DNA from: Sphingobacterium detergens
GTDB lineage: Bacteria; Bacteroidota; Bacteroidia; Sphingobacteriales; Sphingobacteriaceae
Assembly (NCBI RefSeq): GCF_003610355.1
Contig: NZ_RAPY01000002.1
Coordinates: 62,001 to 126,000 of the forward strand
Direction of reading: 5' to 3'
DNA: 64,000 nucleotides
Both the position numbers and the translations under genes were made by a program. The notes beneath the pieces were generated by a model. The model was not told the origin of the DNA and searched no databases. It was given only the letters and a program-made list of their open reading frames with translations. Below, piece after piece: positions 17,902 through 25,324 of this stretch (position 1 is the first letter of the stretch; each line of letters starts with the position of its first letter).

Positions 17902-18447
17902 ATGAAACGTATTCTTTTCATGCTTGTTTTGCTGGTATCCGTTGCGATGCAAGGTAAGGCGCAAATGGCCACAGCAGCTGTTGTAAGCTGGGATATAGAC
18001 CGACGGATCGAGGTTCCCGTAGCACGGGACTCGGTCTGGTCGTTGCTGAAGAATAACGGCTTGGTTGCCGTTCTTTCCAATGGCTATGTGAAGTCCATGG
18101 TTAACAAGGGTACTGAATTGCCTATTGCACGGGAGGTGACATTTAAGGACGGTTCCAAGCGCGATGAATTGCTGAAACAATTGGAGGAGCAGCATCGTTT
18201 TTTGGTGTATACGATTGAAAAAGATGCGCTGCCAACGGGCTTGAAAGCGGTTCAGGTAGCGATATTTACCAAAGAAAAAGGGGATGATAGCACTGAAATT
18301 AACTGGATGGTAAAACTGGATGGTGATAGCGGAGCAAAAAAGAAGTACATCGAAACCTTAAATGCGGAGATTGAACAGTATGCAACTGGGTTTAGGAACT
18401 ACCTAACATCCAAGCCGAAAGTGATTCAGGCGGTACGTATGCAATAA
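17902..18447 (+). CDS. Secreted SRPBCC (START/Bet v1-like) protein
   Basis: The start lies three bases after the previous stop, so it is the last gene of the operon. The 181-residue product has a signal peptide (MKRILFMLVLLVSVAMQGKAQ) and a body with SWDIDRRIEVPVARDSVWSLLKNNG, EVTFKDGSKRDELLKQLEEQHRFLVYTI and a long C-terminal helix (YIETLNAEIEQYATGFRNYL), the order expected for an SRPBCC hydrophobic-ligand fold. An exported SRPBCC protein in a SusC/SusD locus is unusual and could bind a hydrophobic part of the substrate. Confidence 0.7.
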   Translation: MKRILFMLVLLVSVAMQGKAQMATAAVVSWDIDRRIEVPVARDSVWSLLKNNGLVAVLSNGYVKSMVNKGTELPIAREVTFKDGSKRDELLKQLEEQHRFLVYTIEKDALPTGLKAVQVAIFTKEKGDDSTEINWMVKLDGDSGAKKKYIETLNAEIEQYATGFRNYLTSKPKVIQAVRMQ

Positions 18448-18487
18448 CAGCCTCATGGATTTCACGATTTTTCCATAGGCTTGGTTG

Positions 18488-18522
18488 AAAAACCGGAAGA
18501 ACGATTGTTCCTCCGGTTTTTT
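18488..18522. terminator. Bidirectional terminator between convergent operons
   Basis: A stem with AAAAACCGGA arms and one mismatch, A-rich on the left and T-rich on the right, serves both the uptake operon and the convergent blaR1-like gene. Confidence 0.75.
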
Positions 18523-18566
18523 GCATTTTGAATCAGACGTTTCATGTCACTTGACATAAATCCTGT

Positions 18567-20057
18567 TTAATTTGATGTAAGCTCTTTTTTTGCGGGTTGA
18601 CCTTTAAGAACGATTTTTGCGGCTCGCTTTCCGTTGTTTTCCTTTGCTTCGGAGCTGATGGTACTAGTAGAACGCACGTTTACATTCGTTATGGTATGTG
18701 GTTCCGCCGACCTAATTTCCGTTGCCTTTGCCGATCCAGATGTGGCAGTTCCAGTTTTTACTATCGATACCGTTTTGGGATCATTGACTTGAACATTGTT
18801 TGCTTTTACCGATGTGACAGTGCTCACATTCGCTGTTCCACGCATAGTTATCCGTTTAGGTTCCTGAAATTTTACGTTTTCAACATACACCTCTTCTATT
18901 TTGGGTGCTGTTTCCACCTTCACTTCTTCAAGCATTGGTGGCTTATTTTTCATTGTTTTCTTGCTGTTTCCACCTGTTTTTTTGGGCTCTGGAAAGCGTA
19001 TTGTTTCTTCTTTTGGAGTAGCATTTTTCTTGGGTTCCATTGCGGGAGCATCTGCTCTTCTGGGCGGATTAGGCCGTTCAGATACAGCTTTTGGGGCACC
19101 CGGTTTTTTGGAAGTGGGGGGAGTCTTGGCCGGTTTCGCTGGTTCAGTTTTTTCTGTTTTGGCCGGCGTTGTTTTCTGTGCTTCGACATGAGTCGAAAAC
19201 AACAGGCTAATTGCTGTTGTCAGCAATAAGGTAAGCGCAGGCATCAGCAGGAGCTTACCACTGTTCGTTCTTTTCTGTAACATAATTAATCGTTTTTTTG
19301 TTGTTAAAAAATTAAAATTACTGGCCGGTAATGCGTTTATATCGGGGGAGGACATGCTCCACTGGATAATCAGATGTTGGTAACTAGCGCGTTCATAAAC
19401 CTGTACTACGGCATCGTCTGCCAGGTATTCGTGGTTTTGTCGAACAGCTCTGTCGATCAGGTAAACCAAAGGGTTGAACCATAATACAATGCGCATAAGC
19501 TGCATGAGCATCACGTCTATGGAATGTCGCTGGTCTGCATGTGCCTGTTCATGGGCGATAATCGAAGCCTCAATCTCTCCTTGTAAATATGCGCCGCGGG
19601 GTACATAGATCCGTCTGAAAAATGAGAAGGGAGTTTTAAGGCCATGAATACTATAAATTGAAGGATTGTCTGTCGCTGATGCGCGACTGATGTAGGATGA
19701 AAACTTTTTATAGCTTACTATATACCTAATCAAAAGTGCAATCGCAATCAGTAGATAGGCAAGGAAAATAGCCGTGTTGGTTGATATCAACGGTTCTTGT
19801 TGGACGGCTGCAGGGGTTGTGATGGCAAGCTCCATATGCTCCGGAGCTACTTCCGGTTGAACCCTATTAAAATGAAAAAAATCAGGGATAAATGACGGCA
19901 GAGCAGTTTGCACCAATGGTGCAAAAAGAGCGATAGGTATAATGGCAAGCAGATAAAAGCGGTTAAATACCAAGAGCTTTTGCTGTTGCAAAAGAGAAAT
20001 GTATACCAGATACAGTAAGCCTGAACAGGCGATCAATTTTCCCAGATAGATAATCAT
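18567..20057 (-). CDS. BlaR1/M56-type membrane metallopeptidase
   Basis: Four membrane helices enclose the peptidase M56 core with zinc motif H169-E-Q-A-H173 (IIAHEQAHADQRHSIDVMLM) and downstream NHEYLADDAVV supplying a further metal ligand. After a fourth helix (LLLMPALTLLLTTAISLLFSTHVEA) comes an external tail of about 190 residues: first Pro/Lys-rich, then strongly beta-prone with repeated V/T-rich segments. In BlaR1-type systems an external sensor triggers cleavage of the paired repressor. This tail is not a penicillin-binding domain, so the signal is unknown. Its start overlaps the end of the repressor gene by four bases. Confidence 0.87.
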   Translation of the reverse strand: MIIYLGKLIACSGLLYLVYISLLQQQKLLVFNRFYLLAIIPIALFAPLVQTALPSFIPDFFHFNRVQPEVAPEHMELAITTPAAVQQEPLISTNTAIFLAYLLIAIALLIRYIVSYKKFSSYISRASATDNPSIYSIHGLKTPFSFFRRIYVPRGAYLQGEIEASIIAHEQAHADQRHSIDVMLMQLMRIVLWFNPLVYLIDRAVRQNHEYLADDAVVQVYERASYQHLIIQWSMSSPDINALPASNFNFLTTKKRLIMLQKRTNSGKLLLMPALTLLLTTAISLLFSTHVEAQKTTPAKTEKTEPAKPAKTPPTSKKPGAPKAVSERPNPPRRADAPAMEPKKNATPKEETIRFPEPKKTGGNSKKTMKNKPPMLEEVKVETAPKIEEVYVENVKFQEPKRITMRGTANVSTVTSVKANNVQVNDPKTVSIVKTGTATSGSAKATEIRSAEPHTITNVNVRSTSTISSEAKENNGKRAAKIVLKGQPAKKELTSN

Positions 20058-20428
20058 GTCGCTTTGTTTTTAATTTCTGAATCAATTATTTTTTTCAGTT
20101 CTTCCAATTGCTCCTTGTTCAACTGCGATTGTTTTGTAAAAAAAGAAGCAAATTTTAAAGCTGAATTATCAAAATACGTTTCAACAATATCATTGACGTG
20201 TGCGAGATAATAACTGTCCTTATCGAATAGGGGATAGTACTCTCTTGAATTGCCATATAATACATACGATATGGCTCCCTTTTCGGTCATTCGTTTTAAT
20301 AATGTTGCAATCGTCGTCGGAGCAGGTTTGGGGTCAGGATAGGCTTCCATAAGATCTTTCATAAAGGCCTTTTTCATGTCCCAGATGTACCCCATCAATT
20401 GTTCTTCAGTCGCTGATAATTTATTCAT
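20054..20428 (-). CDS. BlaI/MecI/CopY family transcriptional repressor
   Basis: The 124-residue protein shows the winged-helix pattern of the family (LSATEEQLMGYIWDMKKAFMKDLMEAYPDPKPAPTTIATLLKRM, then GAISYVLYGNSREYYPL) and a C-terminal dimerisation helix region. It is expected to repress its own operon and to be inactivated by proteolysis through the M56 partner encoded next. Palindromic operator-like sequences lie in its promoter. Confidence 0.92.
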   Translation of the reverse strand: MNKLSATEEQLMGYIWDMKKAFMKDLMEAYPDPKPAPTTIATLLKRMTEKGAISYVLYGNSREYYPLFDKDSYYLAHVNDIVETYFDNSALKFASFFTKQSQLNKEQLEELKKIIDSEIKNKAT

Positions 20429-20432
20429 ACTA

Positions 20433-20440
20433 CAAATATA
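20433..20440 (-). promoter_or_regulatory. -7 box of the blaI-blaR1-like operon
   Basis: On the minus strand this reads TATATTTG, an exact TAnnTTTG match. It ends only four bases before the ATG, so the transcript would be leaderless or nearly so. The palindromes at 20439-20465 occupy the space between this box and the expected -33 region. Confidence 0.6.
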
Positions 20441-20465
20441 GAATCTATTCTACATTGTGTAGAAT
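20439..20465. promoter_or_regulatory. BlaI-type operator palindromes
   Basis: Two interlocked inverted repeats share an arm: TAGAATCTATTCTA and ATTCTACATTGTGTAGAAT. The second contains TACA...TGTA, the core of known BlaI/MecI operators. Position between the promoter elements fits autorepression. Confidence 0.7.
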
Positions 20466-20570
20466 ATAAAATGTTAAAATTTGTTATTAACATGTATTTA
20501 ATTGATTTTTAGTACTTTATTTTTGTTTTCGTGCTTGTGGTAAGCAATTTTTGTTACAAAATAAAAGAGA

Positions 20571-20680
20571 ATGGCGACTGCTAAAATAATGAGCCTATCA
20601 GATATTGGGGGGGGACTTTATCTGGAATGCTAGTAGAAAATGAAGTGGGACTGCATATCGAACCTGGAATACAAAATGTC
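20571..20680 (+). other. Possible frameshifted small reading frame with an eight-G tract
   Basis: An ATG opens MATAKIMSLSDIGGG and then ends soon after a run of eight G (20607-20614). With one extra G the frame would continue as TLSGMLVENEVGLHIEPGIQNV, which looks protein-like, into the antisense of the hemoglobin gene. I do not recognise it. It may be a decayed gene fragment or chance. Confidence 0.2.
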
Positions 20681-21073
20681 TTATATCAGCGGTTTCTTTT
20701 TCGGGTTGGCATTAAAATATTCTTTTTTAAACTGGAACATCTGTGCCATTTTTTGTGCGCGCCATTTGGCTTCGTCAGCCTTTTCACCTGTATATAACCG
20801 ATCGACGGTCGCTTCAAACAGAAGGAGCCATTGATCGAAATGTTTTGCCTCAATGGGGAGGGGGATATGGGGTGGAAATGGACTGCCAAAGTAGGTATGT
20901 TCATCCAGCAGGATCGTCTGCCAGAAGCGATACATTTTTTCCAGGTGTATGCCCCAATTGTCCTGAATACGTTCCTGAAAAATAGGGCCTAGGAGATTGT
21001 CCTGACGAACGGTGCTGTAAAACTGATCGACTAATATTTTTATGTCCGCGATGGTTTGAATGTCCTGTTTCAT
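20681..21073 (-). CDS. Group III truncated hemoglobin
   Basis: The 130 residues match group III truncated hemoglobins in length and pattern: VDQFYSTVRQDNLLGPIFQERIQDNWGIHLEKMYRFWQTILL, FPPHIPLPIEAKHFDQWLLLF (proximal His in HFDQW) and WRAQKMAQMFQFKKEYF. These small heme proteins bind oxygen or NO; a protective role under nitrosative stress is proposed for some members. Homologues are sometimes mislabelled as TatC subunits in databases. The gene appears monocistronic. Confidence 0.9.
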   Translation of the reverse strand: MKQDIQTIADIKILVDQFYSTVRQDNLLGPIFQERIQDNWGIHLEKMYRFWQTILLDEHTYFGSPFPPHIPLPIEAKHFDQWLLLFEATVDRLYTGEKADEAKWRAQKMAQMFQFKKEYFNANPKKKPLI

Positions 21074-21254
21074 GGGTTTAATGCCTGCTTTTGTGAAACG
21101 GATACCTCATCTGTAGCTGTTGCACGGTGTATGAATAAGATAAATTTAGCGAGAATATAGGAGAATTGAATCAGGTTGATGTAAAGATGCATGTTAAAAA
21201 TATTGGATTTTTCTTTTATTGTCAGTAATTTGAATAGATATTTAGGGAAAACAC

Positions 21255-21821
21255 ATGGGAAAATACACTTTTTTTGTCCTGCTGCTGCTGGGATGTTACA
21301 CCGCGCAGGCACAAATCACCGATATTACAGTCAACAAAGAAAATTTTGAATCTTCGGGTTTTCCATTTAAAGGCAAGCGTGTGCTGCAGGTGGAGCATAT
21401 TCAGACCGAAAAAGAAGATAATTATATCATTTTTTCAAAAGAGGAACGCGGAGCAGATCCGGATAAACTATATGCACAGCAATTTCAGCGAAAAGATGGT
21501 ATGTGGGTACCTATTGTGGAGGAAACTATCGTTGAAGATGGTATTATTACTTCGGTGTGGGAATCCAGAAAAGCCTTCTTTGACGCTGACAAAGATGGGA
21601 AACTGGATGCGGTGTTTATCTATTCCAGGCATCCAAAGGATCACGTCGAAAAGCAGCTGAGCTGTATTGCTTTGGTTTTATATAAGGGACAATTTTATCG
21701 TCTGCGTGCGGAGGCGGAGGATGGATATACTAAGACTTCCTATTCAGACAATTATGCTTCTTTGCCTACCGAGGTAAAAGAGAACGTGGAACGCTATTGG
21801 GAAAATCTGGACAAAAGATAA
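21255..21821 (+). CDS. Small secreted protein with one EF-hand-like loop, unknown function
   Basis: A signal peptide (FFVLLLLGCYTAQA) precedes about 168 residues. FFDADKDGKLDAVFIYS contains a DxDxDGxxD calcium-binding loop like those in dockerin or FG-GAP/EF-hand proteins. The rest (QQFQRKDGMWVPIVEETIVEDG, LVLYKGQFYRLRAE) is beta-rich. I do not recognise the family. It stands alone with a strong terminator behind it. Confidence 0.6.
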   Translation: MGKYTFFVLLLLGCYTAQAQITDITVNKENFESSGFPFKGKRVLQVEHIQTEKEDNYIIFSKEERGADPDKLYAQQFQRKDGMWVPIVEETIVEDGIITSVWESRKAFFDADKDGKLDAVFIYSRHPKDHVEKQLSCIALVLYKGQFYRLRAEAEDGYTKTSYSDNYASLPTEVKENVERYWENLDKR

Positions 21822-21840
21822 TAGATTGCAATACTGAACA

Positions 21841-21887
21841 CAAAGACAAAAGGGCCATTCAATTTTGGAATGGCCCTTTTGTCTTTG
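21841..21887. terminator. Strong bidirectional hairpin terminator
   Basis: A perfect 20-pair stem (arms beginning CAAAGACAAAAGGGCC) with a seven-base loop follows the secreted-protein gene by 20 bases. The stem is A/T-rich at its base, so it could act in both directions. Confidence 0.85.
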
Positions 21888-22064
21888 ATTATGCTCGGAT
21901 CGCTACAGTCCTTTTTTGAATACATAGGCTTTTTTTTCTGAATTGCCTATTTTTATTGATTCGCATTTTTCATTAAGACATCAATGAACTCGTTACGCTC
22001 GGTTTATTGACTAGAAAGAACTTTAGTCGATTTTCATTGCTATTGGTGCTTTCCCTTTCGTATT

Positions 22065-22601
22065 TTACTGAATGGAAACTAATAACTGTTTTTCCTCTTC
22101 TTCTTGCGTTTTGCCAATGACATAGCGTGTGATGTTTTGGTGTTTGATCTCATCAATTGTATGGATCACATCTTTCGTCCTTGCTTCTTTACTCGGCTTG
22201 ATCAGTACGATCATATCCTTGCTGTTGGGCATGTTACTGATCTTTGCTTTCAACTGTGCGAGTACCTGCGGTAATGTTTTCTCTATATCGCTTGGTTTTT
22301 CAGAAAAGGCAATGGGCTTCTTGAAGTCGCCATGATACCACATAAATTTTCCATCCCCAAGAATCAATGTCGCTGCCCGGTTTTCGTCAATGAGCACTGG
22401 AGGTGTCGCCTCACCTTTTGTTTTGTCTGGCATGGCAATATCCATTGCTGCAGGTTTGTTTAGTGTTGTGGTCAGCATGAAGAAGGTGATCAAAAGAAAA
22501 GCAAGGTCTACCATCGCTGTCAGATCTACCTTTGGGGCCATTTTCCGGCTTCTAATTTTTTTCTTTCCGCTTTCTTGTGTTTTTTGGTTTAATTCTGCCA
22601 T
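22065..22601 (-). CDS. ExbD-type biopolymer transport protein (orphan)
   Basis: The 178-residue protein has the ExbD layout: a short basic cytoplasmic part (KKKIRSRKMAPKVDLTAMVD), one membrane helix (LAFLLITFFMLTTTLN) containing the conserved Asp just before it, and a periplasmic domain (KDMIVLIKPSKEARTKDVIHTIDEIKHQNITRYVIG). ExbD works with ExbB and TonB in using proton flow to drive outer-membrane transporters. No exbB or tonB is next to it, which is unusual; a complex encoded elsewhere must supply them. Confidence 0.85.
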   Translation of the reverse strand: MAELNQKTQESGKKKIRSRKMAPKVDLTAMVDLAFLLITFFMLTTTLNKPAAMDIAMPDKTKGEATPPVLIDENRAATLILGDGKFMWYHGDFKKPIAFSEKPSDIEKTLPQVLAQLKAKISNMPNSKDMIVLIKPSKEARTKDVIHTIDEIKHQNITRYVIGKTQEEEEKQLLVSIQ

Positions 22602-22987
22602 GATGCTTTGTCTTTAGGTTATAACTCTTGTTCATACACATTGATATGATGCCCCGACGAGAACTATTCCATATTTTTTTTGACAATGGGAGCCGTTTTT
22701 TTCTTTGATTTTTTTCAGTCGGTTCAATTACAATAGGTTAAAGAATTGTCTAGTAGAAGATGATAGACCAAGATTTGCTGGTGCTAATAATCGTGTTGTG
22801 GTGATACTAGCTTTTAAGATTGAGAATTTGTCTTCTTTGGTTGTGGCTATCGCATAAAGGTGAAGCAGTGTTCAAATGGTAGTGGCGGTTGTATAATATA
22901 GGTCGTCAGTTAAGTGAAATTGTTGAGGAACATATTTTCGTTGCGGGAAATGAAATAAAAAAGATTAGTAACTTGCCAATAAAAAAT
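22602..22987. other. Intergenic region between exbD-like and ogt-like genes
   Basis: The 386 bases hold the divergent start regions of the two genes. A frame in line with ogt runs upstream for 33 codons but lacks a convincing start and family similarity. I see no RNA gene, repeat or clear TAnnTTTG promoter here. Confidence 0.4.
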
Positions 22988-23503
22988 ATGGAGCAGGATA
23001 ACGGGCTTGTCTATACAGATATCGCATCGCCAGTAGGGAACATAAGGCTTGTGGCGACCAGGCGTGGTCTTACTGCCGTATTGTGGGAAGGTGAGGACTA
23101 TACCCGGACGAAGTTGTCTCAACCGGATAGAGAGGACCATGCACCATTACTTTTACTCGCTCAACAACAGCTTTTGGAGTATTTTGACCGCAAGCGCACT
23201 GTTTTTGACCTACCGCTGGATATGCAGGGAACTCCCTTTCAGCTTAAGGTGTGGGAAGCTTTGCTCACTATTCCTTATGGCCAGACAAAAACCTATGGAG
23301 ATCTGGCACGCCAACTAGGTGATATCAAAGCTGTACGTGCAGTCGGTGGTGCATTGAACAAGAATCCGATATCCATTATTGTACCCTGTCATCGGGTCAT
23401 CGGTGGATCTGGGAAACTCGTTGGTTTTGCAGGTGGTCTGAAAAATAAATCTATTCTTATTGATCTGGAAAAGAAAGATCGGACTCCGACATTGTTTGAT
23501 TGA
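22988..23503 (+). CDS. ogt: Methylated-DNA--[protein]-cysteine S-methyltransferase
   Basis: I start at the ATG giving MEQDNGLVYTDIASPVGNIRL, which matches the usual N-terminus of the family; an upstream in-frame extension is not conserved-looking. The 171 residues include the DNA-binding part (GTPFQLKVWEALLTIPYGQTKTYGDLARQLG, RAVGGALNKNP) and the active site PC134HRVIG. The protein transfers alkyl groups from O6-alkylguanine to its own cysteine in a suicide reaction. It is monocistronic. Confidence 0.93.
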   Translation: MEQDNGLVYTDIASPVGNIRLVATRRGLTAVLWEGEDYTRTKLSQPDREDHAPLLLLAQQQLLEYFDRKRTVFDLPLDMQGTPFQLKVWEALLTIPYGQTKTYGDLARQLGDIKAVRAVGGALNKNPISIIVPCHRVIGGSGKLVGFAGGLKNKSILIDLEKKDRTPTLFD

Positions 23504-23517
23504 AAGTAGGCCCTAAC

Positions 23518-24297
23518 CTATAACCAGCCTTCCTTTATCGCTTTGGCTATTAGATCCACGGGTGTTTTTACGCCAGCTTTAGCAAGAATATTTTTCCTGT
23601 GCGTGTTTATCGTGTGGAGACTGACACACAGCTCATCGGCAATTGTTTTGCTCATCTTGCCCTCGACGATACATTTTAAAATTTCTCGCTCTCGCTTTGT
23701 AAACATATCATAGGATTTTGTGAACGCTTGATCAAGTTGAATATTAAAAAAAGAAGGTTCGTCATCAAGTCCAATAAGTGAGAAACAGGGTTTTCCTTCT
23801 TGTTTTATATGCGATATGTCGGTATGCAGAGAGAGCGTCCGGTAGAAGTTGTTTTCATCATAATCTATCTGAATAGCTTGATGCAGGATCCTGATGTAAT
23901 GCCCATCTTTTCTTTTGAACCTGAAATCATATTGGACCTTATAGCTTTTTACCTTTTCATAAGGTAAACTTTTAAAAAACTCCACGACTTTATATTCAAA
24001 GTTGAGGAAATAGGCTTTGTCGTCGGGATGGATGCGTTCCATGAGAAATGGAAGAGAAAGCTCTTCTGGTTTATAGCCGATCAGGTTTTCGCATTCTTCG
24101 CTAATGATCTCGACTTCCCCGATATACATATTGAAGACTAGATAATAGAAATTGCCTGCTTGAAATATATTTAACAAGCGTTTATGAAATTCGATCTGTT
24201 GTTGTAATTCCGAGGTATCCGCTGTTTTCTCAATGTCTACAACTGTCCTCCAGAACTTCTTTGCTGTAAGATAATATTTGGATTTAGGTGACTCCAT
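23518..24297 (-). CDS. PAS domain-containing LuxR-type transcriptional regulator
   Basis: The 259-residue protein has an N-terminal helix, a PAS3-like domain at about residues 55-170 (LIGYKPEELSLPFLMERIHPDD, YDFRFKRKDGHYIRILHQ) and a C-terminal LuxR/GerE helix-turn-helix (FTKREREILKCIVEGKMSKTIADELCVSLHTINTHRKNILAKAG). It lacks a phosphorylatable receiver domain, so the PAS domain presumably senses a ligand or redox state directly. This architecture is common and much expanded in Sphingobacteriaceae. Its targets cannot be inferred from the neighbours. Confidence 0.88.
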   Translation of the reverse strand: MESPKSKYYLTAKKFWRTVVDIEKTADTSELQQQIEFHKRLLNIFQAGNFYYLVFNMYIGEVEIISEECENLIGYKPEELSLPFLMERIHPDDKAYFLNFEYKVVEFFKSLPYEKVKSYKVQYDFRFKRKDGHYIRILHQAIQIDYDENNFYRTLSLHTDISHIKQEGKPCFSLIGLDDEPSFFNIQLDQAFTKSYDMFTKREREILKCIVEGKMSKTIADELCVSLHTINTHRKNILAKAGVKTPVDLIAKAIKEGWL

Positions 24298-24421
24298 AAA
24301 TTTAATCGGTTAATAGCATAAATCTACAAAATGTACAGGAATATCTGAATGAAAGGACTTCAATTTTTTACCAAAAAAGCCACTTTTTATTAGTCTAAGG
24401 GACGATAGGGAAGATGAAGAA

Positions 24422-24455
24422 GTTCGAACCCCGGCCACCCCTTCTGGTTCGAATC
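24422..24455. repeat. tRNA-like inverted-repeat fragment, copy 1
   Basis: TTCGAACC and GGTTCGAA form an eight-base inverted repeat around a GC-rich middle, each arm resembling a tRNA T-arm. A copy differing at one base lies at 25813. Confidence 0.5.
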
Positions 24456-24470
24456 CGAATACCACAAAAA

Positions 24471-24494
24471 AAGCCTTTCATTTCTGAAAGGCTT
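24471..24494 (-). terminator. Terminator hairpin within left direct repeat
   Basis: A ten-pair stem (AAGCCTTTCA arms) is followed by seven T on the minus strand. Confidence 0.75.
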
Positions 24495-24500
24495 GTTCTG

Positions 24501-24515
24501 CGGAGAGTGAGGGAT
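24501..24515 (-). pseudogene. tRNA-Ser 3'-end fragment
   Basis: CGGAGAGTGAGGGAT (plus strand) is identical to the acceptor and T-stem end of the adjacent tRNA-Ser but the rest of the tRNA is missing. It is followed by unrelated sequence. Confidence 0.6.
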
Positions 24516-24634
24516 AATAAGATGATCCCAAAGGGGGTGGCTTCACCATAAAATAAAGCCATTCACTCCGTTCATTTTTTTTCGTCGTTTAATACTTTTG
24601 ATCAAACATTGTTTGCAAAAGTCTATAAACGACA

Positions 24635-24657
24635 AAACCCGACTATCGTCGGGCTTT
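24635..24657 (-). terminator. Terminator of tRNA-Ser copy 1
   Basis: The stem AAACCCGAC/GTCGGGCTT with loop TATC begins nine bases after the encoded CCA of the tRNA, read on the minus strand. Confidence 0.75.
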
Positions 24658-24665
24658 ATTTTTGG

Positions 24666-24753
24666 TGGCGGAGAGTGAGGGATTCGAACCCCCGAACCTG
24701 TGACAGTTAACGGTTTTCAAGACCGCCGCATTCGACCACTCTGCCAACTCTCC
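24666..24753 (-). tRNA. tRNA-Ser(UGA), copy 1, CCA encoded
   Basis: Minus-strand cloverleaf: acceptor GGAGAGT pairs with ACTCTCC, discriminator G, encoded CCA. The anticodon stem-loop reads CGGTCTTGAAAACCG with anticodon TGA, and a long variable arm typical of serine tRNAs and a GGTTCGAATCC T-arm follow. The tRNA body is identical to copy 2. Confidence 0.96.
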
Positions 24754-25080
24754 GCGACAAAAGTAGAAATTCTGAACAGATTTACAAAACTTATTTTACA
24801 TTTTTCTTTGTTTAATGTGCCTTTTGGACGATTTGTGCTAAAAATGTTGCTGGATATCAGGTTTTTATTAAATGCTTTTTTTTGTAAACAATGCCAATGT
24901 ATAGGACAAAAAAACAGTCCTTTATTGGAATCGGGGATGATAACGATCAAATGTGATATTATCTTGGGTAAAAATATTCTGGATTATGATTGATGAGTAA
25001 GGTTGGGGATTAACTATATGAGCAAAAATAGCATAGATTAATTTTAATAAAGTATTCTTGGAATAGTTGGAATATGGAAA
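24754..25080. other. Intergenic region between tRNA-Ser copy 1 and the Gly-rich peptide gene
   Basis: The first 50 bases upstream of the tRNA (GCGACAAAAGTAGAAATTCTG onward) match the region upstream of tRNA copy 2 almost exactly and probably include the tRNA promoter. The remainder is A/T-rich and shows no gene. Confidence 0.45.
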
Positions 25081-25108
25081 AATAGGTTGTGCAGAGGCAC
25101 AACCTATT
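25081..25108 (-). terminator. Terminator of the glycine-rich peptide gene
   Basis: A 12-pair stem (AATAGGTTGTGC and complement) with a four-base loop starts right after the stop codon and is followed by five T on the minus strand. Confidence 0.8.
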
Positions 25109-25324
25109 TTATAGACTTCCACTTCCCCATCCACCGCCATCATCACCGCCACGACCCGGGTCATCTGGTCCTCCACCGGTACCACCACCACCACCACCAC
25201 CACCACCACCACCACCACCTCCACCGTTACTACCACTACCTCCTGATCCAGCAGCAATACCATTTTCCAGTTCGATTTCCATTGCATTTATTAATGGTGC
25301 AATGTACTGCATTTTCTTGTTCAT
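25109..25324 (-). CDS. 71-residue glycine-rich peptide with polyglycine tract
   Basis: I start at the ATG giving MNKKMQYIAPLINAMEIEL; the longer frame upstream is unlikely. An N-terminal part of about 27 residues (YIAPLINAMEIELENGIAAGS) is followed by a Gly/Ser segment, 15 consecutive Gly residues and an acidic Gly/Asp tail ending in WGSGSL. Short Bacteroidota peptides with a similar I/V-E-x-E-x-G-A-A motif and a Gly- or acid-rich tail are familiar to me, but I know no function. A dedicated terminator directly after the stop codon supports a real gene. It could be a secreted or modified peptide; no processing enzyme is adjacent. Confidence 0.7.
   Translation of the reverse strand: MNKKMQYIAPLINAMEIELENGIAAGSGGSGSNGGGGGGGGGGGGGGGTGGGPDDPGRGGDDGGGWGSGSL
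25182..25217. repeat. Triplet microsatellite (CCA)12 in the peptide gene
   Basis: Twelve uninterrupted CCA triplets (GGT on the coding strand) encode most of the polyglycine run. Slippage would change the glycine number without shifting frame. Confidence 0.9.

Larger units (their letters stand above)
24447..24683. repeat. 237-bp direct repeat, left copy
   Basis: This segment recurs at 25535-25770 with only a handful of differences. It contains two terminator hairpins, a 15-base fragment of the tRNA-Ser 3' end and, at its right edge, the true 3' end of tRNA-Ser copy 1. Confidence 0.85.

Noticed and set aside
18597..19229. Long plus-strand frames rich in Phe, Gly and Cys
   Set aside because: They lie antisense to the Pro/Lys-rich tail of the M56 peptidase, whose membrane, zinc and coupling features show the real strand.
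20681..21073. Preprotein translocase TatC annotation
   Set aside because: Soluble, 130 residues, heme-pocket pattern of group III truncated hemoglobins; no membrane helices.
22889..22987. Extended N-terminus of Ogt
   Set aside because: The family normally starts near the internal ATG and the extension shows no family similarity.
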